DNA of 64,000 nt, taken from assembly GCA_020746875.1 (NCBI GenBank), contig JAGTJL010000017.1, positions 434,001 to 498,000 on the forward strand, in the 5' to 3' direction. Under the pieces are notes generated by a model that was not told where the DNA came from, searched no databases, and worked only from the letters and a program-made list of their open reading frames with translations. This DNA is from Rhexocercosporidium sp. MPI-PUGE-AT-0058. Taxonomy: Eukaryota > Ascomycota > Leotiomycetes > Helotiales. The translations under genes and the position numbers were made by a program. Below, piece by piece: positions 1-10,020 of the stretch. Each line of letters starts with the position of its first letter. Positions within the stretch are counted from its first letter, which is position 1.

Positions 1-325
1 GTTCGTTCTGTGCGTGTATTTTTGTGATTTATCGAAGACTCATACCCATGCAAAGATTATCGCGTCTAAAACCAATTAATGCAGGCACTCAGTATCTTTG
101 ACAGTAAAGAAACTTACAATCGTCAGTCCCAACATTCCGAACGATCACCACTCTTGTATAGACTCGTAGAAGTAGAACTATAGTTGCTAGCGGGAACAAG
201 ATTGCAATTGTAAGAATGACCCGGTCTCCTTGAGATTCCGGATTCTCAAAGTTCGGAATGACTCCAGGTGGCGGGGGCAAGGCGCCAACGATTCCATCTC
301 TCTCGTCTTTGAGGATAAAACCCAT
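1..325 (-). CDS. Rhodopsin-like fungal integral membrane protein, 5' end (partial)
   Basis: This is the start of a gene that runs off the left edge on the minus strand. Exon 1 is 118-325, from an ATG at 323-325, encoding 69 residues plus one base. A GTAAGT donor follows at 117-112. A 20-nt exon 2 fits at 46-65 after a TTTTAG acceptor, restoring the frame and adding Tyr-Ala-Ile-Ile-Phe-Ala-Trp. A GTATGA donor then starts at 45. The exon 1 protein has a short proline-rich N-terminus (ALPPPPGVIPNFENPES), one hydrophobic helix (ILTIAILFPLATIVLLLRVY) and then TRVVIVRNVGTDD-Y. That layout is typical of the first helix and loop of the fungal rhodopsin/PTH11-like (SAT4-like) seven-helix family. Its members sit in membranes and their ligands are mostly unknown. 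An upstream extension to 517 stays open but reads poorly, so 325 is the preferred start. Confidence 0.72.
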
Positions 326-2637
326 CGCGCCAACGAGCCAGGAAGAATACTGAGCACAACAAACTCGTCGGAACAGAGAAGTGTTTTGGTATTGAATTAT
401 GATCTGCAGGGCAATCGGAACACAGGAAGGAGTGAAAGATGCTCGATTGGTCTTGCAAAACTGACTTTTGAATATTGAATAGATATAAGAAACGATTCTC
501 GAATGCAACGTGAACAAAGTCAGCAGCCACTATCCACCCACCAAAAAGCCGTGGTAGCCATTGGCAAGGGATGACCATCCGGGAAAGACACCGCAGTCGA
601 TCAGAGATTAAAATGGAGGGTGTGCTTGTCTCCTATTTGATCATCACAATAAAAAGAAAAATCGCAACACCCCCCTTCCCCCTCAAAAAACGTCGAGAAA
701 ATACTTCGTAGACAGGCAACGGACTGCTTTGGCTCCGAGTTCTAGATTATCTGTGTTGCCGCAAACGCCACAGCTATCACTGGATGCTTCCCGGCCAGTC
801 CTTTCGTTCAGTCACCTCTCCTCAAGTGGAAGCGAACGACCTCTTCGTCGTCTTGATCGGACAATGCAGACGCATCGATAATCCGCGGAAGCGGATAATT
901 ATCCTGCAAGTTGCACGCGCATTGCGGTGAAGGGCGCATCGAAGGATTCGAGGGGCTGATAATCTCGTGTCGCAAGAGATCCAAAAGGACGGGACAGCCA
1001 ATGCAAAGAGACGGCACCAGCCCAATTAGCCAAATTACTTCGTACAGGGATAATAATCTGAAATTTTACGTCTGTGCTAAATGACCCGGATTTTACTTGT
1101 TACGGAAGAGAGAGAATAAATAAACCAGATTAGTTCATTGGATAATACCCCATGTAAAGTGGAATATGCTAGTACTCCGCACAGACGCAAAAGGTGGGAT
1201 GATTAAGCCCTGTACTGTACCAAGTACGAGGAGAAGGCAGCAGGGGCCAAGCCACCCAATATGCCGGGCCGAGGAAAGGCTTAGAAAATGGTTGGACTAC
1301 AGGGACCCCTATTGCTGAATGCGACAAAATGCCGCAGACTTATTAGCCACATATTAAAGGAGCCAATGATTAGGACCTAACACGAAAGTTTGCCTTGACC
1401 TCATTTGAGTTTGAAGCCGCTAACGCGTCGTTCTACGGAAGACTTCCCCGTCGCGCCACATTACGCCACCGTCTTCAACAGAGGAACTAAGAGCTTGTTA
1501 CCATCGAAAACAAGGCGATGATCGATTAACGTGCCTTAGGGCGGCTGATTGCTATATCTAAACCTGCGTGGTATTACACCGATTGGCTAGGGCTTGAAGA
1601 TAAGCTGCGAAATAAGCCCCGCAATCCAGCTTTTACAATCCCTTTCTACATTGTTTCGGAATACTTGGAAACTGCTTAAATAAGGTAAGAAACATTGCTT
1701 TTTCTCCCCGGAAGTCTAAGCTAAATGATCATTAGTATGTAATAAAGCCTCTGGGAATGCTGTAGACCCTAAGAATCGTTTGCAAAAGAAAGTCGCGAAC
1801 AGGCTTTAGCAGACCTTGAAATAGCAGAGATTCCGAACCTTAGCACGAAGGGACTGTACACACCCCCGAAATAGGTGATTTTACTTGAATTCTGGCACTC
1901 GCTATTCGTAATCATCTTCCGTGTGCCTACAGAATGCTGTCGGTAAATCCCTGGTCAAGCCGAGCTGGTGCCAGCCAAGGTTTCTGGATGCCCTACTTTG
2001 CGCCACTGCCAACTTCTCGGTAAGGGCGCGAAAACACTACCCCGACCGGATTACAAGGACTCTTACGACAAAAGACTCAATTTGTGTCGTTCGGGACAAG
2101 GGGTTTCTCTGGCGGTTCGCACAAGGCGTTTTCCTATATTTAAGAGAGCGATAGCATTTTGTAGCTTTGGCTACCTTTTCATGCGATACGGAAGCTTATT
2201 GTGGCTGTTGGTGGCTTCTGATCTCGATTTACTTGTGCTTAAAGTTCTGGGTTACATAGATTTCTACGGAGGAAGGGAGAGCTCCCCTTGCCGCCTTAAG
2301 CGCTGATAACACAGCCTCCAGTCAAGGCTCGAAGACTTAAGAAATTATAGAGTTCGATTGGCAATACTTTTGAATATTAAACTCGTTAGAGCTGATATCT
2401 GCCACTAGTTGGGGGAAAGTCACGTATTATTAATTGTTAGACCTGAATCTGTCCCTTTTCCTGAACAGTTAATATGTTATGGGGGATGCGCGCCTACTGT
2501 GAGGGCAGGTCTTCGGCAGTTCTCGGCAGTATTTTGTGACGCATAATTAATGTGTGGGTCTCGCGGTTATCCTCGTCTCTATTTCGTCTCTTTTTCGTCT
2601 CTTCTTCACACAGCCTCTTCTCCTCACACATGTGTCT
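326..2637. other. Intergenic stretch, no supported gene
   Basis: I find no convincing gene here. The short frames at 808-1025 (minus) and 1921-2306 (plus) mostly start on non-ATG codons, overlap each other in different frames and show no recognisable motif. The stretch upstream of the membrane protein gene (326-800) presumably holds its promoter. Base composition is ordinary, so this is not part of the RIP-type block. Confidence 0.5.
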
Positions 2638-3186
2638 ATGCCTCGAGCGAGATATAGTGAAGATGTGCCGACCCTCGACGATGAGAGCACCTCCGATTCC
2701 GACACGGATAGCTTGTTCGATGATGGAAGCAGACTCTGGAACCGATACCCCGACCTCGACAGCCTCGTAGCCGAGGATAGTGTAGCTCGAGCTCAGCCGA
2801 AGAGCCGCATTTGTGGAACAGTGTCAGGGGTGGCATCACTTGCCATCGACCTTCTTGATCAAGCACGGGCTACAAGAGTTGGCCATAAGAGTATACCTTG
2901 CTCTTGTGGCCCGTGCGTCGATCAAAAGAAAAGTAGTGCCTCTCCCTCAGAACTTTCCAGAGTGCGGGAGCGGCTCTATATTATTCCGGGCCAATCACAT
3001 TTCGAACCTATGACGCCGAAGTACGAGCCAAGTACCCAGCTAAGGACAAAGTGCATATACAGTACAGTAATGAGTTACGTAACGAAATACCTTGCTGCAC
3101 TGGTGCTGCGGGGTTCAAGGCGGATTTGGCTTCGACCTATCACAAATCCTGAGTTATATCAAAAACTAATAAGCAAGAGCCCGTAA
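2638..3186 (+). CDS. Hypothetical protein with acidic Ser/Asp-rich N-terminus
   Basis: An open frame of 182 codons starts at the ATG at 2638; the frame is open further upstream, but only from a GTG. The N-terminus is acidic (TLDDESTSDSDTDSLFDDGS), followed by a mixed region with a Cys pair (IPCSCGPC) near residue 107. The C-terminal third is basic and has no recognisable domain. I do not recognise the protein. It ends about 80 bp before the left end of a TIR transposon, so the 3' part may be chance or truncated coding sequence. The acidic start resembles that of many lineage-specific fungal proteins but does not assign a family. Confidence 0.3.
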   Translation: MPRARYSEDVPTLDDESTSDSDTDSLFDDGSRLWNRYPDLDSLVAEDSVARAQPKSRICGTVSGVASLAIDLLDQARATRVGHKSIPCSCGPCVDQKKSSASPSELSRVRERLYIIPGQSHFEPMTPKYEPSTQLRTKCIYSTVMSYVTKYLAALVLRGSRRIWLRPITNPELYQKLISKSP

Positions 3187-3265
3187 TATAAGTGGCAAAG
3201 AGAGATCATCACTCGTAAAGCCGAGCAGTCGATTTGATGTCAGATACGGTGTACTAGTGTAAATA

Positions 3266-5613
3266 CTATCCCCCCCGGTTATATATTAAAAAGTGGGCTG
3301 GAAACTTCTAGAATTATCAGCTCACCGCTTTCCTTTTAAGCTCACCGCTTCCAAATGTAGAATAATATAAAGATCATAAGAAGTATATGAAAATCAGTAT
3401 ATTTCCTAGTATTTTATAAGTCCTCCTTATGCAATTATCACAGCCTGATATCTCTTCTACTAAGAATCAAGAAGCGTTTTAATATACGAATCAAGGACCG
3501 TATTCCAAGCCTTTTATATGATTTTTCGAAGCTCTAGAAGAGGTATTTTCGAGGCGTCGTAATATACGGCGTAATAATAAGCTTGAATCTAATTCTTTAT
3601 TTAATTCTATACGTACTTAATAAAGTTAAGGTCCGGAGAGTATCGAGGAAACTTGATCTACGGTATTCTACGCTTATAAAAGTTCTCGTAAGTCTGCTAG
3701 GATCGATGGTATACTGCGTTATCTTATATCTAAATAAAGCTATGATTTTAATAGTAGATTTGTATAAATATCTCGATATTACTTAAAATCAAAGCATCGT
3801 ATTTCGTTGAGTTCATCGATCCTTGTTCCTTTTCTCAAAAGACAGCTAGCTTTTTCTTTCTTAAAGCAATCGTACCGTGAAATATCTAAGCAAGCCGTTT
3901 ATTATATTTATATTATAAATAATCTGCTGTGACGGTTTAGAGCTTCTAGAGCCTCATTTCCAGTCTCGGCTATTCACTTCCTAACTGGGAAGATGCCGAG
4001 ATTAGACGAGCCTCTGCGGAGCCTACCTTTGTATATAACCTACTTCTTTCCATACCTTCTTTCCTCCGTAGTTATATATTCTAAGAGACACTTGGTATCT
4101 TCATATTCCCGCCATAGAATGTGAGTCGCCAGTCACACGTGATTACCGTCTTTTATAGAGCAAGCGTCACATCTGCGTAGTATCGATCAGAGCCGTCGAC
4201 TTTACAAGAAACGTATAATTATATATACGCTCTTTTAAAAGCCTAAACCTCGTCCGAAAAGATCTGTGAAAGAAGTCGTTCTCGAGACTATTTAATTGCC
4301 TTATTAGCAAAGTCGAGACGCTTTTGCTAAACCTCAGGATCGTCTGAAAACCTCTTCTTTTTAGAAATTCTTCGGCTATAATCTACGAGCTTAAATGCCG
4401 TACGAACTGCTTTAGCAGAATATCCTTAGAGTTTGAGTTCTAATGCGATATAAGGTATATATTTGTATACGACTCGTCGATGAGAAAATGAAGCCGTAAG
4501 CTATTTCTTTAGTTGTTATCGCTTTAGCGTATTAATCGCAGGTTTATAAGAGCCGCAACGAGTCTTTTGAGAAATTAATCTGTTTTCTTTAGTATATTAA
4601 ATCTGCTTTAAAGTATAACTAAGCTTTAAATAAATTTCTGCTAATATATAACCGAAAAAAAGAGCTATTTTAATACGAATACGATCTGATCGAGTCGTTA
4701 AAAGTGCATATACTCGTCGTGAAGTTCTAACTTAAATGGAAATCCGAGATTTTTACCGAGAATTATTTTGAGAGTCTCACGTACGTATAAAAGCTTAAGA
4801 AGTCGGTACGGAGGTTTGCGAATCAGGAATCTCGTAAATAACGCGTATAAGCGTCTGCGGCGTGCAAAGAAAGCTCTGAATATTTATTATATCGTCTGCG
4901 GAATAAGTAATATTATTATAAAAGCGTTGAATTAAGTTATTTATTACGTTTAAAGATAATTTAACTTTTCTGCCGGCAAAAAGTATCACGTGAGTATAAC
5001 GTGCGTATTTCTAGAGGATTCTATAATGATTTAATTAGCTATAAATGTTACGAACGCCCCGCGTCCCGTGACACCTGGCCCCGGGACAGTGAAGTACTCA
5101 GGATTATAGGCTCAGGAGGGTGAGGGTTCCAGGAGAAAGATACTAGGAAGAGTATTGCTCCTGGAAGCACCGCTCTAAGAGACCCTGATACTTAGGATCT
5201 CATAAGTCACATGTTATATAATTGTTATTATTAGTAAACGACTAGAGGGCAGATGCGCCCCTGGATTACGCGACCCCCTCACGTGACGACCGCCAGGACC
5301 GATGGACCGCCAGAGGTCCAGCGGTCTCAGCGGTCCTGGAAGAACGAAGGTTCTATATAAAACTGGCACGTCTGCCATTAGATAGGAGCTTCGTGCTTAA
5401 CTAAAAATAGTATCTCAATCATACTAGTCATTGTCTACTCCACTGTACGTGATACACCTACTTCTCGATCATTGAGATCAACACACTCCACCGTATCTAC
5501 ACCGAGTAAATACACGGACCGTGACAATAAAGCCCTGTCTACCCCCTGATACAGCCCCTCTTAATTCCCCTGCAAAATCGACACATTTAACATTTAACCG
5601 GAGGGGGGGATAG
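3266..5613. mobile_element. RIP-like decayed DNA transposon with C-run terminal inverted repeats
   Basis: The two ends are inverted copies. The left reads TACTATCCCCCCCGGTTA from 3264. The right, read on the minus strand from 5615, is the same except for a 3-bp TCC insertion after the C run. Each end abuts a TA, as expected for TA-targeting elements of the Tc1/mariner/pogo type. The interior from about 3290 to 5040 is AT-rich, TpA-rich and lacks a long ORF. Minus-strand stretches around 4200-4990 look like decayed coding sequence, but no transposase motif could be assigned. Without the LTR inserted at 5046-5526 the element is about 1.86 kb, a usual length for such transposons. Family assignment is inference. 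Confidence 0.55.
5046..5526. mobile_element. Solo LTR (481 bp) with 5-bp target duplication ATAAA
   Basis: The sequence begins TGTTACGAACG, ends CGGACCGTGACA, and is flanked on both sides by ATAAA (5041-5045 and 5527-5531). TG...CA termini plus a perfect 5-bp duplication are diagnostic of LTR retrotransposon integration. No internal region is present, so this is a solo LTR left by LTR-LTR recombination. A TATATAA box lies at 5354-5360. TGTTACG-type ends are common in fungal Ty3/Gypsy elements; that class call is inference. The LTR is GC-normal, unlike the mutated transposon it sits in. Confidence 0.88.
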
Positions 5614-5648
5614 TAGAAACAAGGTATTTACCTTTATTTAGGGGGGGG

Positions 5649-5875
5649 CTATCGGGTCGGGTAGGAAGTGGCCGATTGAGGCACATGTAGAATACTAAAG
5701 TTACACAACTCACAATAATAAGAATTAGAATTGATCTTTGGATTTGTTTCTAAAATAATATCACAATCTTCTAATATTTTCTTGTTTGTTTTTAATCATA
5801 ATATCGTAGTCAAACATAACACTCTCGTGTTTGGGCACCTCGCCACAATCGGCCACTTCCTACCCGACCCGATAG
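5649..5875. mobile_element. Short non-autonomous TIR element (MITE-like), 227 bp
   Basis: The outer 30 bp (5649-5678 and 5846-5875) are a perfect inverted repeat beginning CTATCGGGTCGGGTAGGAAG. The interior is AT-rich with no ORF. Both ends are flanked by G runs (at least GGGG each side), so a 4-bp duplication is possible but cannot be proved inside a homopolymer. A GGGGGATAGTA end-like motif lies just outside the right TIR and resembles the ends of the 3266-5613 element, suggesting insertion next to or into another C-run element. Confidence 0.7.
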
Positions 5876-6071
5876 GGGGATAGTATTGGTAACAAATTTC
5901 GGCCTTGAATCTGGCCTTAGCCTTAGGGAGAATTTAAACTTGGGAGGTTTAGACATGGGAATTTCCCTACCTCTCTGTGCCTGTGATCAAAAGCCATGCG
6001 CCTGACAGTAGCTACATCCCAAATTATAGAAGCAAACTCATTTCAGGGGTATATTAATAGGACAAAACACA

Positions 6072-7268
6072 TTACTCCCCCAGAATATCCGAAATCAGGA
6101 GAAGGATCTCAAGCAGGAATCGCCGCTTGTTCCGCTCTGTCATGACCATACAGATCGACGTACCCACAATAACATCTCTAATCCTCTTCTGCGTCTTCGC
6201 AACCTCCTCGCCTTCCAATTCCCGCTCCTCCTCAGATATCTCCTTGTCCCCACCTTCTAGGGCAGGCAAAATATGCTCTGCAAGAAATCCATCAATCACA
6301 TCCTGGTAAACCTCCAACCTCCCCGCCTTCCGTTTCCCCATCACACAGACATACTTCCCCAAACACATCTCCCTCTTCCCCGCATCTTTCGAAATAGGGG
6401 ACATATCTTCTGGAACAAGCACTACCAACTTCAAATGATTACAAAACACAAATGGCCTCGCACCCTTCTTGACATCAACCTTCCTCGTTCCCTTCCACAC
6501 GAACTCAAAGCCCCGCCACTCAAACCCATGATTCCTCGCCCTCAGCGAAAACGGCGCTTTCCACCTCAACGTGACGATTTCCTCCGGCTTCACCTTTCCC
6601 TCCAAACCTTCCTCCGACTCAAAATCCGCACCATCAGGAAATCCCGCCTCCTTCTGCGCCACCCACCACGCCTTCCCACTCTCACCCCAATGCCTCTTCT
6701 TCCTCACCACATACCCCTTCAACATCCCCTCCCTCCCATCTTTCGTCCCAAACTTCGCATTCACAACCCCCCGTCCATCAATGACTCCCTCTTGATTCAA
6801 AACATCCCCAAACTCAAGCCGCCAGCCTTTCCAGCGCCACGAAGCATGCAGGAGACATGTGACAGGCGCGCGTTTGTGGCCGCCGTTTCGGAGTGTGTAC
6901 GGCGGGGAGTGGAAAAGGAGGGAGGGGAGGTTGAGATAGTAGGGTGTGCTTTCGGCACGGGGGTCGTAGTCGGGGCAGTCGAGTTTGCAGGTGCGTTGGG
7001 TGCCGGTTAGGGGCTTGGGTGAGGGGGGATCGCTGTCGGTGTCGGTGAGTGAGGAGGCTATATGTGCGTCCGGATTTGGGGTTGGGGTTGGTGTTGTTGA
7101 GGGCGAGACTTTGGGTTTGGAGAGGATGGTTGTTTCGGAGTCGCGGATTGAGTGGAAGGAGTAGGATGTCGGGTGTTTTCCTTGGCCTGCGTGGTAAACA
7201 TGATAAACAGTTGTCGCACTATCCGGTTTGTGCTTAGTGGTAGAGCTTGTGTCTTGTTGTACCTCCAT
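6072..7268 (-). CDS. Conserved fungal protein of unknown function
   Basis: An uninterrupted frame of 398 residues starts at the ATG at 7266-7268. Residues 1-105 are low-complexity and rich in Ser, Thr and Pro, probably disordered. From about residue 110 the protein is compact and rich in Trp and basic residues, with blocks such as WRWKGWRLEFGDVL, GVIDGRGVV, HWGESGKAWW, WRGFEFVWKGT and FCNHLKLVVLVPE, then LGKYVCVMGKRKAGRLEVYQ. The pattern of alternating strands fits the uncharacterised ascomycete proteins that carry the same WKGT and NHLKLVV blocks; a tubby-like or beta-barrel fold is possible but unproved. The C-terminus is Glu/Lys-rich and ends in a short hydrophobic helix. There are no introns and codon use is normal, so the gene is probably functional. 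Confidence 0.72.
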   Translation of the reverse strand: MEVQQDTSSTTKHKPDSATTVYHVYHAGQGKHPTSYSFHSIRDSETTILSKPKVSPSTTPTPTPNPDAHIASSLTDTDSDPPSPKPLTGTQRTCKLDCPDYDPRAESTPYYLNLPSLLFHSPPYTLRNGGHKRAPVTCLLHASWRWKGWRLEFGDVLNQEGVIDGRGVVNAKFGTKDGREGMLKGYVVRKKRHWGESGKAWWVAQKEAGFPDGADFESEEGLEGKVKPEEIVTLRWKAPFSLRARNHGFEWRGFEFVWKGTRKVDVKKGARPFVFCNHLKLVVLVPEDMSPISKDAGKREMCLGKYVCVMGKRKAGRLEVYQDVIDGFLAEHILPALEGGDKEISEEERELEGEEVAKTQKRIRDVIVGTSICMVMTERNKRRFLLEILLLISDILGE

Positions 7269-7589
7269 CGCAAAGAGATATTCCGACCGCTATGATTTGG
7301 AAGAGGAAATGGAATGTAGTCAGAAAAGAAAAGCGGAGCACTCGTCGCGATACATGTACAGCAAGATTGAGGATCAGATCATTATTGCTTCCCCTGCCCT
7401 TGCCTATAAATTTCGCACATGCTTCATGATTTTTTGGAGGAATAGATCGGTGTTCTTGTGGGGTTGACACAGCCTCCACCAAACTTCCGAATCGGTGGGG
7501 TTTGCACAGGCGGGTGCAGAATCCCCGCATTGCCCTGGTAAAAGTTACGAAACCGGGACTTGTCACGTGGTCATGGTAGATTGCAGCTC

Positions 7590-8249
7590 ATCGTTATGCC
7601 AGAAAGGTATTAAGTCTTCATTGGCCAAAGACCGTTGATGATTATTCAAGATGGTGCACTAGAGGCGCATTCTAATAATAAAAATACTAAGGTTCCAGAG
7701 ACTGACCAGGCTTGAATGTAGCTTTTATTACTGGCTGTACACCCTTTGGAAGCTGCCCACCACCTCCTTGTATTTGCCAGGGGTTAGGCTGTTATTTAGG
7801 CGGGATACTACCTCCGTAAGTAGTACTTCGTAGTAGGGTAATAGTTGTCACTGCAGGGGGTGCTGCTCTAACTTAAGTAGGGAATAATGCTCGGAATTTG
7901 GAAACCCTATTCCCCTGTTATTGAAGAACTCTCTAGAACTCTTGGCACCACTATTTCCCTTGATACCAAAGTATAGGTATCAAGTAGAGAAGGCATTAAG
8001 GCCAGGTTTAACAGGGCGGGATCATGCCACCCATCAAGCCACACGGCCGTGTTAGGGGATGCTCTGTATTTAGTAAGTGAGTTGTTCATCGTAGCGGCCA
8101 AATGATGACCCGACTGAGTCAAGCGGGCCATTCGCCTGACCTTCCAGAACATGCGGGGAACGTATTGCAGTGGGGAAAGCCGGAGTGATTTCATTGGAGT
8201 CGCGGTAGTTCGCCACCTCCAGTTTGAGAGTGGAAAGTCGTTTTTGTGT
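7590..8249. other. Intergenic stretch with one weak minus-strand ORF
   Basis: The only ATG-initiated frame of note is 7907-8194 on the minus strand (95 residues, MKSLRLSPLQYV...). It shows no family signal and could be a remnant. A TACTACCTCCGTAAGTAGTA palindrome-like motif near 7808-7827 echoes the TACGGAGGTA end of the neighbouring Tc1-like element and may be a chance or decayed end. Nothing else is supported. Confidence 0.3.
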
Positions 8250-8266
8250 TACAGTAAGGTGCCATA

Positions 8267-9832
8267 CGGAGGTACAGCGGTTAAGTGTTATTACAGCACT
8301 AGGCAGGGGGGCAAAAACCTAACCTAGAAGGGTAACATTACGTCAATACGTTCACCACGCATTTTTAAGTGTACAAATCATTAATTTAATGATTATTTAC
8401 AATTAATATTTTGTAAATCTACCCTTGGCTTTCTCAACAGCTAAACAACGCTCTGGCATACTTTTAATTAGAGTTCTAAACTCTTCTTCCCCTACTTTTT
8501 CCCACGCATCCTTTATAGCTACTCGAAGATTATTATAAAACATGATTTTAGAGTAATTATCTTAAAAATAATTCTTTATAATATACTAGACTCTTTTGAT
8601 TGAGTTCAAATTAAGAGAGAAAGGAGGCCAAAAGATAACAACTATTCCACGCTCTTAAAGCTCTACTTTTGTGTCTATAGCTATATAACCTAAAGCTAAA
8701 TCTTGCATAAGAATAAGATATATTCCTTAACGCCGCATAAGTTTTAAATACCCGTGGATAATTAGAACCGTGTGTTAATAGTAGCTTTCTTAATTAATCG
8801 ATCCCTAATCCTTTTCCTAAAAGATACTAGGCCGTTTAATATATCCGTGAAAACTGTAACGACAAGTATGCTTTGGCTAGGTCAGGGGTCCGGAACAGGT
8901 CCGACCCCCCTCCGACTCCTTATATATATGGCTCCCTCTTGTACAATAGCTCTGTAGTTTTTGTATTCTAAGTATTAAGTCTATCTTCACGTCCAAGGCT
9001 CTTGCGTCGTTACAAAAACATCCCCAAAACATCTAACCCTTCTTTTGTTAATGTCTTTCGATAATACAAGTCTTATCCTATTCTTCTCCGAGTCTACGAA
9101 TGACCTAAGTTTATATATGTCTTCCTCTAGTAATCCAAGTCTTATCGGTCCATAAGATTTAATACTATTAATCCATTGTCTAATTCTTATATTCAATCGC
9201 CTATACGAAACGGAGTTGTCGATTCTTTTCTAAAATCAAAGGCTTTCGCATAGCTAGTCGACAGTAAAATCCCTCACGAAGAAGGGCAAAGCGAATAGTA
9301 TCTTTTTTAATATCAAAATCGAGAGCCTCAACGAGTTAAGTAAAAGACATTCAACGATTTCGGCGAAATGCGCAAACAAACTCGACTAACTCTTCGATTT
9401 AAGTTTGTATAAGGACAGGAGGACGGCCTATTTTCTTTTACGAAATAGCTCGAACGTTATAAGCATATTAAATCTATCGTTTTATAAATTAAAAAGGTAA
9501 ATGGTGACGAATTTAAGTATAAGACTAGCCGATTAAGTGAAGAAGAACAATATTGCGTCGTTAATTGCGTGTGAGTTTAGGGTTTTTATAATACTTCGGC
9601 AGAGGGTAAAGAATAGGTCTATTTAAAGCAACGAGAGGAGTCTTATAATTAAGAAGAAGAGCTAAAAGATTGATTAAGAGAAGATTTATTAAATTGGTAT
9701 TATTATTATTAAAATGTATATAAAATTAAATAGAAACGCGTGTTAGCTGTATTCTCGCGATGTTCCCCTTTTAGGTTAAGCTTATGCCCCCCTTACCTAG
9801 TGCTGTAACAACACTTAACCGCTGTACCTCCG
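8267..9832 (-). mobile_element. Tc1/mariner-like transposon, 1566 bp, decayed
   Basis: Imperfect TIRs of about 65-70 bp (8267-8335 and 9765-9832) begin CGGAGGTACAGCGGTTAAGT and include a G-run block (GGGGGGC). TA flanks both ends (8265-8266 and 9833-9834), the standard Tc1/mariner target duplication. The interior is AT-rich. A transposase relic fills the minus strand and ends with a stop at 8403-8405. Insertion was into the TA inside the left TIR of the 140-bp element, so this transposon is the younger of the two. The ends remain well paired although the coding part is broken, so trans-mobilisation cannot be excluded. Confidence 0.85.
8403..9700 (-). pseudogene. Tc1-like (DD34E-type) transposase relic
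   Basis: Reading the minus strand through frameshifts and stops gives, in order: a D-containing block near 9060-9100 matching the family's TRR..E context; a WGCF block near 9010-9030 (DVFV/MFWGCF in alternate frames); a mutated PDLNPIE-like block near 8590-8620 (read LNLNSIK); and a C-terminus DNLRVAIKDAWEKVGEEEF followed by MPERCLAVEKAKG up to the stop. This C-terminal signature is characteristic of Tc1-family transposases. The product would have been a nuclear cut-and-paste transposase; here it is inactive. The central part (about 8860-8990) fits poorly and may be rearranged. The N-terminal HTH region is too mutated to delimit. Confidence 0.75.
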
Positions 9833-10020
9833 TAAGTATTTGCACCCCCCCTTGCAAATCCCACTTTTCTCAACCAGTGACAGCCCTCGTTTAGCAGTCT
9901 GATAGACTTGATTGGCTACTTATAGCAAGGGGGGTGCAAATACCTATAGCACCTTACTGTACCCCCCAACCTTTCCCCTCATTAACGACCTCAACTTCAC
10001 TCCGCGCGATAGCACTGAAG

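Larger units (their letters stand above)
8252..9959. mobile_element. 140-bp TIR element (MITE) split by a Tc1-like insertion
   Basis: The outer pieces form one element. The left part is 8252-8266, continuing at 9835-9855 after the inserted transposon; the right end is 9925-9959. Read inward, both ends start CAGTAAGGTGC, continue to a GTATTTGCACC block and end in TTGC. Over about 36 bp they differ by two substitutions and one C-run length difference. TA lies on each side (8250-8251 and 9960-9961), the expected target duplication. With the insert removed the element is 140 bp with no ORF, so it is non-autonomous. Its right end lies about 60 bp before the arrestin-like start codon. Confidence 0.78.

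Noticed and set aside
808..1025. Two overlapping minus-strand ORFs of 67-69 residues
   Set aside because: Different frames over the same bases, the longer with a GTG start, no motif and no neighbouring evidence of a gene.
2638..3186. Possible DUF3435 tyrosine recombinase (Starship captain) start
   Set aside because: The acidic N-terminus alone is not diagnostic, and no catalytic Arg-His-Arg-Tyr context follows.
6273..7010. 245-residue plus-strand ORF
   Set aside because: It is antisense to the better-supported 6072-7268 gene. Its composition (Pro/Leu/Arg-rich) is the expected shadow of that gene's codon bias.
7234..7566. 110-residue minus-strand ORF upstream of the 6072-7268 gene
   Set aside because: It starts on GTG, overlaps the real start in another frame and shows no domain. 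It probably covers the 5' leader.
9934..10020. Upstream extension of the arrestin-like protein by 29 residues
   Set aside because: The first codon is GTG inside the transposon end. The ATG at 10021 has A at -3 and matches where such proteins begin.
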